A stretch of 20,451 bases of DNA from WRKB01 sp031551145 (GCA_031551145.1 JAVBNZ010000078.1:1-20451), one strand, 5' to 3'. Shown: positions 7,159 through 14,660, counted from the first letter of the stretch. Translations and numbers: made by a program. The notes: generated from the letters alone by a model not told the origin.

Positions 7159-7560
7159 TTACGCGGAAAGGAAAGAGGGAGGGGGAAGCCGGTACGGCAC
7201 AAGCCCGCGCCACGAAGGCAGGGCCGCGCGCAGACAGGGGGCGGAAATCCGGAAGAGGAGCGGCGCCCGGAGATGCGGGCGGAGAGATGATGAGGCCGAA
7301 AAAGCGGAATCGGTCTTTTCGACGGATTTGGCTTTGCCGGGCGGCCTGCTTTTCGGCGCGGGCTGCTGAGGTTCCCAGAACACGTCCTGGAGAACGACGC
7401 AGGGGAACGACGCATACTGTTGGTCGGGAGCGGCCGCGGCGAAGCGCGGAGCGGAAGGGATCGCCCAAACGAGCAGCAGAACCGCGAGAAGCACGCCGGC
7501 CGCAAAAACATATCGGGCGGGCCGATATGAGGAGGGGGCGTCGTACAACGGTTCGCGCAT
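7159..7560 (-). CDS. Small single-pass membrane or secreted protein, unknown
   Basis: 133 residues from the ATG at 7560, with GGAAG about 8 nt upstream. After a short polar start (MREPLYDAPSSYRPAR) there is one strongly hydrophobic segment near residues 17-35 (YVFAAGVLLAVLLLVWAIP) and then AAAAPDQQ, so it is either anchored or cleaved. The rest is Pro/Ser/Arg-rich and low in complexity, with two cysteines in the C-terminal half. I recognise no family. The gene stands alone between two operons and has its own AT-rich upstream region with an extended -10. The C-terminal half could be a frame extension through GC-rich DNA, so I trust the N-terminal part more. Confidence 0.45.
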   Translation of the reverse strand: MREPLYDAPSSYRPARYVFAAGVLLAVLLLVWAIPSAPRFAAAAPDQQYASFPCVVLQDVFWEPQQPAPKSRPPGKAKSVEKTDSAFSASSSLRPHLRAPLLFRISAPCLRAALPSWRGLVPYRLPPPSFLSA

Positions 7561-7595
7561 GATTTTGCTTCCGCGGGTGAAGGGTCTTCAGCGAA

Positions 7596-7604
7596 GATAT
7601 ACCA
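7596..7604 (-). promoter_or_regulatory. Candidate extended -10 promoter for the small membrane protein
   Basis: On the minus strand TGG-TATATC (7604-7596) gives TG plus a 4-of-6 match to TATAAT, about 36 nt before the ATG at 7560. Upstream, 7620-7675 is very AT-rich, which favours promoter activity. No clear -35 is seen. Confidence 0.3.
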
Positions 7605-7698
7605 GCAAAAACGGTGCCGGCGCTATATAAAAAAATATATCGTTAATTACCTAATTTTTATATCATTTTTTTGAGAACCCCGCGAAGCGGCGAGCCGG

Positions 7699-7740
7699 CC
7701 GTGCCCATATGCGGGCATATGCCCGGAACTATGGGCACGG
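7699..7740. repeat. Nested palindrome downstream of the recJ operon
   Basis: An 11-bp outer stem (CCGTGCCCATA, 7699-7709, with TATGGGCACGG, 7730-7740) encloses a perfect 12-bp palindrome GGGCATATGCCC (7713-7724). It lies 33 bp past the stop of the last operon gene (7773) and upstream of the AT-rich promoter region of the gene at 7560. No T-tract follows on either strand. It could be an operator, a processing site or a T-less terminator. Confidence 0.55.
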
Positions 7741-7772
7741 TGAGAAATGTCCGGGAAGCGGGGCTGAACACG

Positions 7773-8693
7773 CTAGCCCGTTTTCTCCGGCCGGTTGGGG
7801 CGGGGCGGCAGGGTGCGCGGGTCGAAGCGGGTGACGGCCCAAGCCAGCGCCAGGGCATACAGGGCCGCGCTCAGGCCGATAAGCGCGTCCCAGGGGGCCG
7901 GAGTGCCGAGGGATATGCGTATGAGCAGGGTGGCGAGCACAAAGCCGGCATTGCGAAAGGTGAAGTGGAAGTTGAGGACGTAGCGCTGGGCGATGAGCAC
8001 AAGGGCCACATCCGCGAAGATGAGCGTTGTGTAAATGTTTTCAAAAAAGCCGCTCTTGCCGGTAAGCGCAACAAGGCGCAGATCCCGCAGGCCGATGACG
8101 ACGAAGATGATCAGCAGGGCCAGACCGAGCGTTTTTTTGGCCAGCACGTAGCGCATGCGGACTTCTCCGCTCATTTGGGCCGAAGGCTGGGCCACGCGCC
8201 TGTAGAGATTGAGGCAGATAAACACGGCCAATGCGCCCGCGCCCAGGATGCCGATGTTGCACACCGTCTGCCAGTCCGTAAGAATATTGATGGGTTCGTG
8301 CAGATGCGCGAGTTCCTTGAAGGCGTTGCGCAACAGGATGAGCGCGAGGATTTTGAACTGCTTGGCCAGGGCGCGGGACAGCGAGCAGGAAATGGCGAAA
8401 ACCAGCCCCAGCAGCTCCAGCACCAGCAGCAGAGTGAAGGCCAGGTTGACGGCGTCAAAATGCCCGTTCGGCGCCCAGGCGTTCAGGGGAGGAGGCAGCA
8501 GCCCCAGGCGCTTGGCTTCCGCGCCCGCCAGCGTAAGGATAAAGACGCAGAAAATGATGCCGAAAAGCCGGCTCTGCGTGCGGGGGGCCTCCACGGCGCG
8601 CTGCACGGCGTCGAAGATATTGCCGAAACGTTCCATGATGTTGAGAAGCATTCCGGAGCTATACAGAAAAACGGCACAGGGGGCAATCGGCAT
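7773..8693 (-). CDS. Uncharacterised multi-pass membrane protein
   Basis: Up to 306 residues with about seven hydrophobic helices, near 43-60, 81-103, 112-122, 143-163, 187-205, 220-239 and 270-288. A conserved-looking hydrophilic loop containing RNAFKELAHLHEPINI lies between the third and fourth. I do not recognise a family and see no catalytic motif. The start is uncertain: the ATG at 8693 has no ribosome-binding site, and ATGs at 8651 and 8636 (MERFGNIFDAV) would remove only non-conserved-looking residues. It is the last gene of the yicC-recJ operon, 54 bp after the recJ stop, so it is probably co-transcribed. Codon use resembles its neighbours, so it is likely native. Confidence 0.75.
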   Translation of the reverse strand: MPIAPCAVFLYSSGMLLNIMERFGNIFDAVQRAVEAPRTQSRLFGIIFCVFILTLAGAEAKRLGLLPPPLNAWAPNGHFDAVNLAFTLLLVLELLGLVFAISCSLSRALAKQFKILALILLRNAFKELAHLHEPINILTDWQTVCNIGILGAGALAVFICLNLYRRVAQPSAQMSGEVRMRYVLAKKTLGLALLIIFVVIGLRDLRLVALTGKSGFFENIYTTLIFADVALVLIAQRYVLNFHFTFRNAGFVLATLLIRISLGTPAPWDALIGLSAALYALALAWAVTRFDPRTLPPRPNRPEKTG

Positions 8694-8747
8694 GACTGCG
8701 CACGATGAAGAGACGCCGGATACGCGCTTCCAGCGCGCCGCTCCGCC

Positions 8748-10460
8748 CTATTCTTCGAGTTTCCAGTCCTTGATGCGCACATCCACCGAAGGCGCGCCGT
8801 TCCAGACATCCATGCGCGGGGTATAGGCCAGGCGTATGGATCGGCCGCGCACGGAATCCGGCAGGGCCTCCGCCTGCCGCCAGGCCTTGGCATGCAGGGC
8901 GATGCCGCAGGACGGATCTTCCACTTCCAGCAGCACATGGTTTTTTCGCGGCCCGAATACGCGGCGTCTGCGGATCGTAAGCGGGGGGGAAGCAAACACG
9001 GGCTCGGCATTGCCGGAGCCGAAAGGCTGGAGCATATCCAGCTCTTTGAGAAAGGTGAAGTCCGTGGCGGCCGCAAAGCCCAGCTCGCCGTCCAGCGCAA
9101 GATCCGCGGGCGGCGGCTCGTTGCCGAGACGGGCGCGGACGGCGGCGTCGAAAGCGGCGCGCAGTTCCGCCAGCTTTCCGCTCTCAAGGCGCACGCCGGC
9201 GGCCAGCTTGTGCCCCCCGAAGGCGATGAAGAGCGGGCCGAGTTCGCGTAACGCCTCATAAAGGTCGAATTCGCGTATCGAGCGGCCGGAGCCTTTCAGG
9301 CTGTCCTTGTCGTCACAGAGGATAAGGGTGGGGCGGCGCGTGTCCTCAACAATGCGCGAGGCCACAATGCCGATGACGCCGGGGTGCCAGTCCGCCTTGT
9401 AGAGCACCAGCCCCATCGCGTCGGGCCGCGCCGCGGCCTGTTCGCGGGCTTCGCCGAACATGCGCTCTTCCTCGCTGCGGCGCAGGGTGTTCGCGACGTC
9501 AAGGTCGCGGGCGACAGCGCGCGCCTGCCCCAGATCCTTGGCGCGCAGCAATTCAAGCGCCGGCCGGGCCTCGCCGAGACGTCCGGCCGCGTTGATGCGC
9601 GGGGCCAGACTGAAGACCACCTGACTGCCGGAAAGCGGCGCCGCCGGATGCAGGCCGCAGATTTCCTTGAGCGCCGCTATGCCGGGCCGCGCGGCCTGGG
9701 CGATCTTCAGCAGGCCGTTCTTGACGAGCACGCGGTTCTGGCCGCTCAGGCGGGCCACGTCGGCCAAAGTGCCCAGAGCCGCCAGATCGAGCACCTCGCG
9801 CATGTCGAAGCGGACGCCGCCGCGCTCCGCGAGCAGCCTGTTGACCTCGCTCATCAGAAAAAAAGCCATGCCCACCCCGGCCAGATGCGGGCAGGGGCAG
9901 TCTCCCAGGCGGGGATTGCACACGGCGTGCGCGTCGGGCAGCACGGGGGGCGGCAGATGGTGGTCGGTGATGATCACGGTCATGCCGAGTTCGCGCGCGC
10001 GGGCCACGGGCGCGGGGTCGCCTATGCCGCAGTCCACTGTCAGCAGCAGGCGCACGCCCTGAGCGGCAAGCTTTTCCAGAGCGGGGCCGTTCAGGCCGTA
10101 TCCCTCGGAACGCCGATCGGGCAGATGGGCGAGCGCCGCGAAGCCGTGCGCCTCCAGCACGTCCAGCACCAGGGCGGCGGAGGTGACGCCGTCCACGTCA
10201 TAATCGCCCCACACGGCCGCCTTGTGCCCGGCGCACAGGGCATCGACAATCAGGCGGGCGGCCTCGGGCACGCCGGGCCAGTCTCCGGGCGGAGCAAGCA
10301 GACGCAGGCCGGGGGAGAGAAAGGCATCCATCTCGTGGAGCCCGTGTAAGCCCCGGCGATGGAGAATATCAAGCAGCATGGGAGAGATGCGCAGTTTTTC
10401 GGCCCAGGAAGGAGGCGGCGGGGGCGGTTCCGGCAACGGCCTCATGCGCCAGATCTTCAT
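8748..10460 (-). CDS. recJ: Single-stranded-DNA-specific exonuclease RecJ
   Basis: 570 residues, the usual length. RecJ degrades single-stranded DNA 5' to 3' in recombination and mismatch or base-excision repair, using two metal ions. The DHH-family motifs are all present: GDYDVDG (85-91), VDCGI (142-146), DHH (166-168), CNPR (181-184), then APRINAAGRL (286-295), the DHHA1-type WHPGVIGIVASR (358-369), GSGRSI (390-395) and FGGHKLAAG (414-422). The remaining C-terminal part is the OB-fold nucleic-acid-binding region. The N-terminus has an odd run of seven prolines (about residues 12-17 with neighbours). The ATG overlaps the stop of the TPR gene (ATGA), which fixes the start and implies translational coupling. 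Confidence 0.95.
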   Translation of the reverse strand: MKIWRMRPLPEPPPPPPSWAEKLRISPMLLDILHRRGLHGLHEMDAFLSPGLRLLAPPGDWPGVPEAARLIVDALCAGHKAAVWGDYDVDGVTSAALVLDVLEAHGFAALAHLPDRRSEGYGLNGPALEKLAAQGVRLLLTVDCGIGDPAPVARARELGMTVIITDHHLPPPVLPDAHAVCNPRLGDCPCPHLAGVGMAFFLMSEVNRLLAERGGVRFDMREVLDLAALGTLADVARLSGQNRVLVKNGLLKIAQAARPGIAALKEICGLHPAAPLSGSQVVFSLAPRINAAGRLGEARPALELLRAKDLGQARAVARDLDVANTLRRSEEERMFGEAREQAAARPDAMGLVLYKADWHPGVIGIVASRIVEDTRRPTLILCDDKDSLKGSGRSIREFDLYEALRELGPLFIAFGGHKLAAGVRLESGKLAELRAAFDAAVRARLGNEPPPADLALDGELGFAAATDFTFLKELDMLQPFGSGNAEPVFASPPLTIRRRRVFGPRKNHVLLEVEDPSCGIALHAKAWRQAEALPDSVRGRSIRLAYTPRMDVWNGAPSVDVRIKDWKLEE

Positions 10461-11302
10461 GAAGTTTTCGAGGTTGCGCCTTCAGGCGCGGGATGCCGGC
10501 CGAGCGCGCTCAAGGCGCGCCCGCGCAGTTCCGCCGGGAGCAGGTTTTTTTTCATGAGCCATTCCAGGAAGTTCGTCGCCTGCTCGTGCCCGGGTGCCAG
10601 TTGCAGCGCGATGAAAAGATGTTCCGCGCAGTCGGAAAAATCCTTGGTTTCAAAAAACGCCCGCGCGAGGTTCACGTGCAGATTCTCGTCGGATTCGGTC
10701 AGTTCCAGAGCGCGTTTGTAATAGGTGACGGCCTGATCATACATTTTGGACTTGCGCAGGTTGATGCCGAACTCGTTGAACATGTGCTTGTGTTCCGGGG
10801 CAAAGGCCGCGTCAAGCTTGACGAGCCGGCTGAAAATGTCGTCGGCCTTGCCTGATTCGCCCCGTTGCAGATAGGTGAGCCCGATGCCGAAGTTGGCACG
10901 CACGTTCTCTTCGTCCAGGGCCAGCGCGCCGGAGTATTCGTGCTCGGCCGCGAAGGTCTCGTTTTTCTGCCGGTGCGCGTCGCCGTTGTCGAGGTTGCGC
11001 TGCAGTTCCTGCATCCTGGGGAAGACGGAACTGAGATAGAACTCCGGCTCCGGCGAAAACTTCTCGATCAGCTCTTCCATGGTAATGGTGCGCTTTTGCC
11101 CGGAAGGCACATAATTGGCGTTCACGGGCTGGCATTCGATGCTGCCGTCCTCTTTCTGTTCCACGAAGTGAAAGGCCTTGGTAATGGTTTTGCGCGAGGT
11201 GGTGCCGGTGCCCACCCTGCGCACTTCCTGCGTGGAAAAGACGCCGCGTATACGCTCCTGCTGCGACGTGCCCGCGCCCTTTTTTTCCAGAACCGTACTC
11301 AT
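10457..11302 (-). CDS. Tetratricopeptide-repeat protein
   Basis: 281 residues. The first 90 are not repeat-like and contain VFSTQEVRRVGTGTTSRKT and GQKRTITMEELIEKFSPEPE. From about residue 105 to 240 there are three to four TPR-type helical pairs, for example VRANFGIGLTYLQRGESGKA, FNEFGINLRKSKMYDQAVTY and LHVNLARAFFETKDFSDCAE. TPRs mediate protein contacts; the partner is unknown. There is no signal peptide or membrane segment, so it should be cytoplasmic. Both ends overlap neighbours by 4 nt (pyrF stop at its start, recJ start at its stop), so it is embedded in the operon. I cannot assign a specific function. Confidence 0.85.
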   Translation of the reverse strand: MSTVLEKKGAGTSQQERIRGVFSTQEVRRVGTGTTSRKTITKAFHFVEQKEDGSIECQPVNANYVPSGQKRTITMEELIEKFSPEPEFYLSSVFPRMQELQRNLDNGDAHRQKNETFAAEHEYSGALALDEENVRANFGIGLTYLQRGESGKADDIFSRLVKLDAAFAPEHKHMFNEFGINLRKSKMYDQAVTYYKRALELTESDENLHVNLARAFFETKDFSDCAEHLFIALQLAPGHEQATNFLEWLMKKNLLPAELRGRALSALGRHPAPEGATSKTS

Positions 11303-12033
11303 ACCGCGCCCCGCGTTTGAGGTGAAGAAGCCGCGCGACGCATGGCTTCCAAAATATTCACGGCGGCCGCCGCCGGGTCGCGCGCTTCGGTAATCGGCCG
11401 GCCCACTACAAGATAGTCCGCGCCGGCCCGCACGGCCTGCGCCGGCGTGACGGTGCGGCGCTGGTCGTCCCGTGTTCCGCCGGCCTGCGCCGGGCGTATG
11501 CCGGGGGTGAGACAGAGGAGATCCGTGGCCTGCTTGATGCGGGGCAGCTCTTTGCCGGAGCAGACCACCCCGTCCAGGCCCCAGTCCTGCGCGGAGCGGG
11601 CCAGTTTCACTACGGCCGAGGCTATCGCGCGTTGCCCGCCCCTGACGCCGAACAATTCGCCGGGCGCCGTGCTGGTCAGCACCGTCACTCCGAAAAGCAG
11701 CGGCCTGTGCTCCGCCGCTGCGGCGGCTTCGATCGCTGCGCGGATCGCGCGTTCCCCGCCCTGAAGATGAATCGTAAGCATGTCGGCGCCCAGTCGCCCG
11801 GCGGCCAGCACCGCGCCGCGCACGGTGTTGGGAATGTCGTGCAGCTTGAGATCGAGAAAAACCTTGAAGCCGAGATCTTTCAGAGCGTCCACCACGCGCG
11901 GCCCTTCGGCGCTGAACAGTTCCAGCCCCACCTTGACCCAGGAAAGCGACCCCCCAAGCGTGCGGGCCACGCGCAGGGCCGGGGCTTTGCGCGGAAAATC
12001 CAGCGCCGCGACAAGTTCCGGCCGTACGTTCAT
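11299..12033 (-). CDS. pyrF: Orotidine 5'-phosphate decarboxylase
   Basis: 244 residues. It catalyses decarboxylation of OMP to UMP, the last step of de novo pyrimidine synthesis. Key features: LDF with the catalytic-site Asp (D12), VKVGLELF (K34), and DLKLHDIPNTV with the Asp-Lys-Asp charge network (D61, K63, D66). Later come LTPGIRP and ADYLVVGRPI, which bind phosphate. The frame stays open upstream across gmk, but the true start is the ATG at 12033: it overlaps the gmk stop (ATGA) and begins the conserved MNVRPELVAALDF. The stop overlaps the TPR start in the same way. Sitting directly after gmk, it puts two nucleotide-pathway genes in translational series. Confidence 0.95.
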   Translation of the reverse strand: MNVRPELVAALDFPRKAPALRVARTLGGSLSWVKVGLELFSAEGPRVVDALKDLGFKVFLDLKLHDIPNTVRGAVLAAGRLGADMLTIHLQGGERAIRAAIEAAAAAEHRPLLFGVTVLTSTAPGELFGVRGGQRAIASAVVKLARSAQDWGLDGVVCSGKELPRIKQATDLLCLTPGIRPAQAGGTRDDQRRTVTPAQAVRAGADYLVVGRPITEARDPAAAAVNILEAMRRAASSPQTRGAV

Positions 12034-12650
12034 GACGCGTTTTTTCCGTCCAGAAGGTTGCGCAGCAACAGCGGCCGCCGCCTGGGCGCCAGCGTGGCCG
12101 CGATGTAGACGGCGCGCAGGGAGTCGTAGGCGCGGCGCAGATCGTCGTTCACCACCCAGGCGTCGAACCAGTGAGCCTCGGCGATTTCGTCGGTCACGGC
12201 CTTGAGACGGCGCGCTATGGCTTCTTCGCTGTCCTGCGCGCGTTTGCGCAGCCGTTCTTCCAGAATTTTCAGCGACGGGGGCAGAACGAAAACATAGCGC
12301 CCGGCGGGCAGGGTAAGCCTGAGTTGGGCCGCGCCCTGCACGTCGATGTCGAAAAGCACGTCGCGCCCCTGACGCAGCATGTCCAGCGTGGGGTTGAGCG
12401 GGGTGCCGTAATAGTTGCCGTACACGTCGGCCCATTCCGCGAAATAGCCCTTCTGCTGAAGATCGAGAAAGTTCTCGTGGCTGATGAATTCGTAGTCCCG
12501 GCCGGGAATTTCGTCCGCGCGCGGCTTGCGCGTGGTGCAGGAAATGGAATAGCCGATCTGCGGAAACTCCTGCATGAGCATTTTGACGAGCGTGGTCTTG
12601 CCCGTGCCGGAGGGAGCGCAGACAACAAGAACTACGCCGGTGCGTTCCAT
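12030..12650 (-). CDS. gmk: Guanylate kinase
   Basis: 206 residues, normal for the family. It phosphorylates GMP or dGMP with ATP to GDP or dGDP. The P-loop is APSGTGKTT (12-20). The GMP-binding region shows SCTTRKPR (37-44) and GRDYEFIS (50-57), followed by the lid and DVLFDIDVQGAAQL. The ATG at 12650 has AGGAAGGAG about 8 nt upstream. The frame is open far upstream through the remA-like and yicC genes, but that extension is a shadow. gmk starts 19 nt inside the end of the remA-like gene, an arrangement that would couple their translation. The order yicC - remA/DUF370 - gmk is widely conserved in bacteria. Confidence 0.95.
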   Translation of the reverse strand: MERTGVVLVVCAPSGTGKTTLVKMLMQEFPQIGYSISCTTRKPRADEIPGRDYEFISHENFLDLQQKGYFAEWADVYGNYYGTPLNPTLDMLRQGRDVLFDIDVQGAAQLRLTLPAGRYVFVLPPSLKILEERLRKRAQDSEEAIARRLKAVTDEIAEAHWFDAWVVNDDLRRAYDSLRAVYIAATLAPRRRPLLLRNLLDGKNAS

Positions 12651-12904
12651 GCTTTGTCTCCTTCCTGGCTGAAGCGCTGACTGATGGTTTCCGGGTGGAT
12701 GGCGGTGAGGATGACGTGGTTGGAGTCCGTCACCAGTATGGAGCGGGTTTTGCGTCCCTGGGTGGCGTCCACCAGCCTGCCCGCGCCGCGTGCGTCCTCG
12801 CGCAGGCGCTTCATGGGTGCGGACGCGGGGCTGACGATGGCCACCACCCGCTCGGCCAGCACGAAATTTCCGAAGCCTATATTGATGATCTGTCGGCTCT
12901 GCAT
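12632..12904 (-). CDS. DUF370 / RemA-like regulatory protein
   Basis: 90 residues starting MQSRQIINIGFGNFVLAERV, with IVSPASAPMKRLREDA and TRSILVTDSNHVILTAIHPE, a full-length match to the DUF370 family. In Bacillus the RemA member is a DNA-binding activator of matrix and osmoprotection genes that forms ring-like oligomers. In Gram-negative bacteria the role is unknown, though the link to yicC and gmk is conserved. The ATG at 12904 follows the yicC stop by 21 nt and has only a weak ribosome-binding site. The 3' end overlaps gmk by 19 nt. A regulatory role here is inferred from the family. Confidence 0.88.
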   Translation of the reverse strand: MQSRQIINIGFGNFVLAERVVAIVSPASAPMKRLREDARGAGRLVDATQGRKTRSILVTDSNHVILTAIHPETISQRFSQEGDKAWNAPA

Positions 12905-12925
12905 GCGTTTTTGCCGGGTTTGCCG

Positions 12926-13813
12926 TTATTCCAGGTTCTGCACCTGTTCGCGGCATTTTTCCAGTTCGTTCTTGAAATCCGTCACTAGGCGGGAAAGCTG
13001 CACATCCAGGCCCTTGTTGCCGCAGGTGTTGATTTCGCGGAAACATTCCTGAAGCGTGAAATCCAGCCGCCGGCCCGCGTCGGCCCCCAGGTCGAGCAGC
13101 TCGCGCAGGCGCTCGAGATGCGCGCGCAGACGGGTCAGTTCCTCGCTGACGTCCATTTTGTCGCAAAGGATAACCACTTCCTGAAGCCAGCGGCCTTCGT
13201 CCAGTTCGGCGCTCATCCCCGCCAGACCTTCGGCCAGACGCTCCCGGATGAGGAGCAGGCGCTCCTCTCTTACCAGAGGCGCGCGCTCCTCGATAAGCGC
13301 CAGCCATTCCTCCATGCGCAGGATGCGGGAATGCAGATCCGTGGCCAAGGCGCGGCCTTCCTGCGCGCGGGATTCGTTCCAGTCGTGCAGGGCCGCGCTC
13401 AAGCCCTCTTCCAGCCGCGCAAGCAGGGAGTCGTCCGTGTCCTCTCCGCTCTCTCCCCACAGGGAAGACACGGAAAGCAACGCGTTGTAGTCGGGCACAA
13501 AGGCCTCGTCCCGGTTTTGCGCAAGTTCCGCCAGAGCGTCCAGCAGGGCGGCGGCGCGCGCGGTGTCGAATTCAGGCGCGCCGGCGGCGAACGCGCCGTC
13601 CGCGCGGCGCAGGGTAAGGCTCAACTCCACGCGGCCGCGCCGGGCAAAGCGGCGCAGCACCTTTTCGAGCTGCGCCTCCAGTCCGCGCACCGGAGCCGGC
13701 AGCCGCCACTTGATATCAAGATGGCGGCTGTTCACACTGCGTATTTCCCACTGCTGGACGAAGCGCCCGTCCTCGGTCGCGCAACGGCCGAAACCCGTCA
13801 TGCTGTACAGCAT
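12926..13813 (-). CDS. yicC: YicC-family endoribonuclease
   Basis: 295 residues. The N-terminus MLYSMTGFGR and the C-terminal block REINTCGNKG...LVTDFKNELEKCREQVQNLE are the two signatures of the YicC/YloC family, reported as metal-dependent endoribonucleases acting on RNA, including small RNAs, in E. coli and Bacillus. A central charged region with long helices (about 110-230) is typical. GGAG lies 4-5 nt before the ATG at 13813. It is the first gene of the seven-gene operon ending at 7773, with a weak candidate promoter at 13849-13877. Finding an RNA-cleaving enzyme just downstream of a long structured element (13917-14041) is suggestive but could be chance. Confidence 0.92.
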   Translation of the reverse strand: MLYSMTGFGRCATEDGRFVQQWEIRSVNSRHLDIKWRLPAPVRGLEAQLEKVLRRFARRGRVELSLTLRRADGAFAAGAPEFDTARAAALLDALAELAQNRDEAFVPDYNALLSVSSLWGESGEDTDDSLLARLEEGLSAALHDWNESRAQEGRALATDLHSRILRMEEWLALIEERAPLVREERLLLIRERLAEGLAGMSAELDEGRWLQEVVILCDKMDVSEELTRLRAHLERLRELLDLGADAGRRLDFTLQECFREINTCGNKGLDVQLSRLVTDFKNELEKCREQVQNLE

Positions 13814-13848
13814 AGTGCTCCGCTTGGATGAAGTTTCTCCAAAGCAAA

Positions 13849-13877
13849 CTACTAGGGCAAGAAAGCCCCGCCGGCAA
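13849..13877 (-). promoter_or_regulatory. Candidate promoter of the yicC-recJ operon
   Basis: On the minus strand TTGCCG (13877-13872) and TAGTAG (13854-13849) are separated by exactly 17 bp. The -35 matches 4 of 6 and the -10 only 3 of 6. Transcription would start near 13842, with a leader of about 28 nt. If right, the structured element at 13917-14041 lies upstream of the promoter, not in the leader. Confidence 0.27.
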
Positions 13878-13916
13878 GAAAATACGGCTTAGCACCTCAT
13901 TTTGAACAGCAGTCGG

Positions 13917-14041
13917 AGAGTGGCTGCTTTTGCCGTCAGGCGAGGAAGATGAGTCTTTGCCGACGGGAGTGGACTCTGTTCGTCCATGACCGGAGGCAAA
14001 AACAAAGTCTGACGAAGCATCACGGCAAAATGAGCCACTCT
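13917..14041 (+). ncRNA. Candidate structured RNA element, copy A
   Basis: A 125-nt imperfect hairpin in the 260-bp gap between the FmdB-like gene and yicC. Helices from outside in: AGAGTGGC/GCCACTCT (13917-13924, 14034-14041); TTTTGCCGT/ACGGCAAAA (13928-13936, 14022-14030); AGAT/GTCT (13947-13950, 14007-14010); 13953-13961 with 13995-14003 (one mismatch); GTGGAC/GTCCAT (13969-13974, 13982-13987) closing a 7-nt loop. Its core (13942-14017) aligns without gaps to copy B (16851-16926), and most differences in helices keep pairing. Three short open frames cross it but none has a ribosome-binding site. The strand is uncertain; the wobble pattern leans to plus. It could instead be a DNA or mRNA 3'-end element. 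Confidence 0.55.
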
Positions 14042-14044
14042 GCG

Positions 14045-14063
14045 GCCCGGCAACCTGCCGGGC
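14045..14063 (-). terminator. Hairpin after the FmdB-like gene, possible terminator
   Basis: GCCCGGCA (14045-14052) pairs exactly with TGCCGGGC (14056-14063) around a 3-nt loop, 10 nt past the FmdB-like stop. The T-tract on the minus strand is missing, so termination would be weak or factor-dependent. Confidence 0.4.
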
Positions 14064-14073
14064 GTTACTTAGC

Positions 14074-14322
14074 TCAGGAAAAGCCGCCGCCTCCGCTCGG
14101 GCAGCCCCCGCCCCCGCAGCCGCCCGCCATGCGGGAGGCCATGGGGTGCACGGGTCCCGGCTTATAGGGAAAACCGCCTTTTTTCAGCGGGCTCGGCACG
14201 GAGAGCAGGCGTTCTGTTTTTTGAGAGGCGCACTTGGGGCAGACGGGGGCGCAGTCGCTCTCGCCGCTCAGATCCTCAAAGCAATGGCCGCAATCGCGGC
14301 AGAAAAAATCGTACAGGGGCAT
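14074..14322 (-). CDS. FmdB-family zinc-ribbon protein
   Basis: 82 residues from the ATG at 14322, with GAGGGT 7-8 nt upstream. A longer frame to 14340 lacks a better start. MPLYDFFCRDCGHCFEDL and CPKCASQ give the two CxxC pairs (C8/C11 and C28/C31) of the FmdB/CxxC_CXXC_SSSS family, which should bind one zinc. The protein ends in a Gly/Cys-rich tail (GGCGGGGCPSGGGGFS) also common in the family. FmdB was linked to regulation of formamidase or amidase genes, but most members have no proven role. It lies 10 bp after the 93-residue protein gene, so the two are probably co-transcribed. Confidence 0.85.
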   Translation of the reverse strand: MPLYDFFCRDCGHCFEDLSGESDCAPVCPKCASQKTERLLSVPSPLKKGGFPYKPGPVHPMASRMAGGCGGGGCPSGGGGFS

Positions 14323-14332
14323 GGGCGTACCC

Positions 14333-14614
14333 TCAACCAAGCCAGGCTTGCAGGCTTTCTATGATTTTACGCGCCTGATCGGCGCTGGAAATGGTGAATT
14401 TGGACTGCCGACGGTATTCGCCGCCGCTTTTTTTATAGCGCTGGATCACGAACTTGTCCGGGCCGTAGGTGTTTTTTTCCGCAATCCAGTCCTGGTAGCG
14501 GAAGAGCACGGTGGCCCAGGCTCCTTTGGACAAAACGGCCTTGTCCAGTTCCTTCACCACAAGCTGACCGTTTTCTTCGTAGTTGACGGTCAGATCATCC
14601 ACGGATGCGCTCAT
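14333..14614 (-). CDS. Small conserved-looking cytoplasmic protein, unknown
   Basis: 93 residues. The ATG at 14614 is fixed by an ideal ribosome-binding site, AAGGAGG, 5-6 nt upstream; an in-frame upstream extension to 14683 is not needed. The sequence has acidic start MSASVDDLTVNYEENG, then KGAWATVLFRYQDW, FVIQRYKKSGGEYRRQSKFT and SADQARKIIESLQAWLG. The basic strand-rich middle and C-terminal helix faintly recall small PC4-like nucleic-acid-binding proteins, but I cannot confirm that. No signal peptide or membrane segment. It is the first gene of a two-gene unit with the FmdB-like protein. The leader (14615-14760) holds an exact 7-bp hairpin at 14661-14677 and no gene. Confidence 0.8.
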   Translation of the reverse strand: MSASVDDLTVNYEENGQLVVKELDKAVLSKGAWATVLFRYQDWIAEKNTYGPDKFVIQRYKKSGGEYRRQSKFTISSADQARKIIESLQAWLG

Positions 14615-14660
14615 CCGTTCCTCCTTATACAGCATTCCACGCTTGAAATCGTTGTCTGCC

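Noticed and set aside
7085..7369. 94-codon plus-strand frame opposite the small membrane protein
   Set aside because: It is Arg-rich with no hydrophobic segment or ribosome-binding site, and opposes a frame with a plausible start and membrane helix.
12030..13460. 476-codon frame running through yicC, the remA-like gene and gmk
   Set aside because: Only the last 206 codons show guanylate kinase motifs. The upstream part is antiframe to two recognisable genes.
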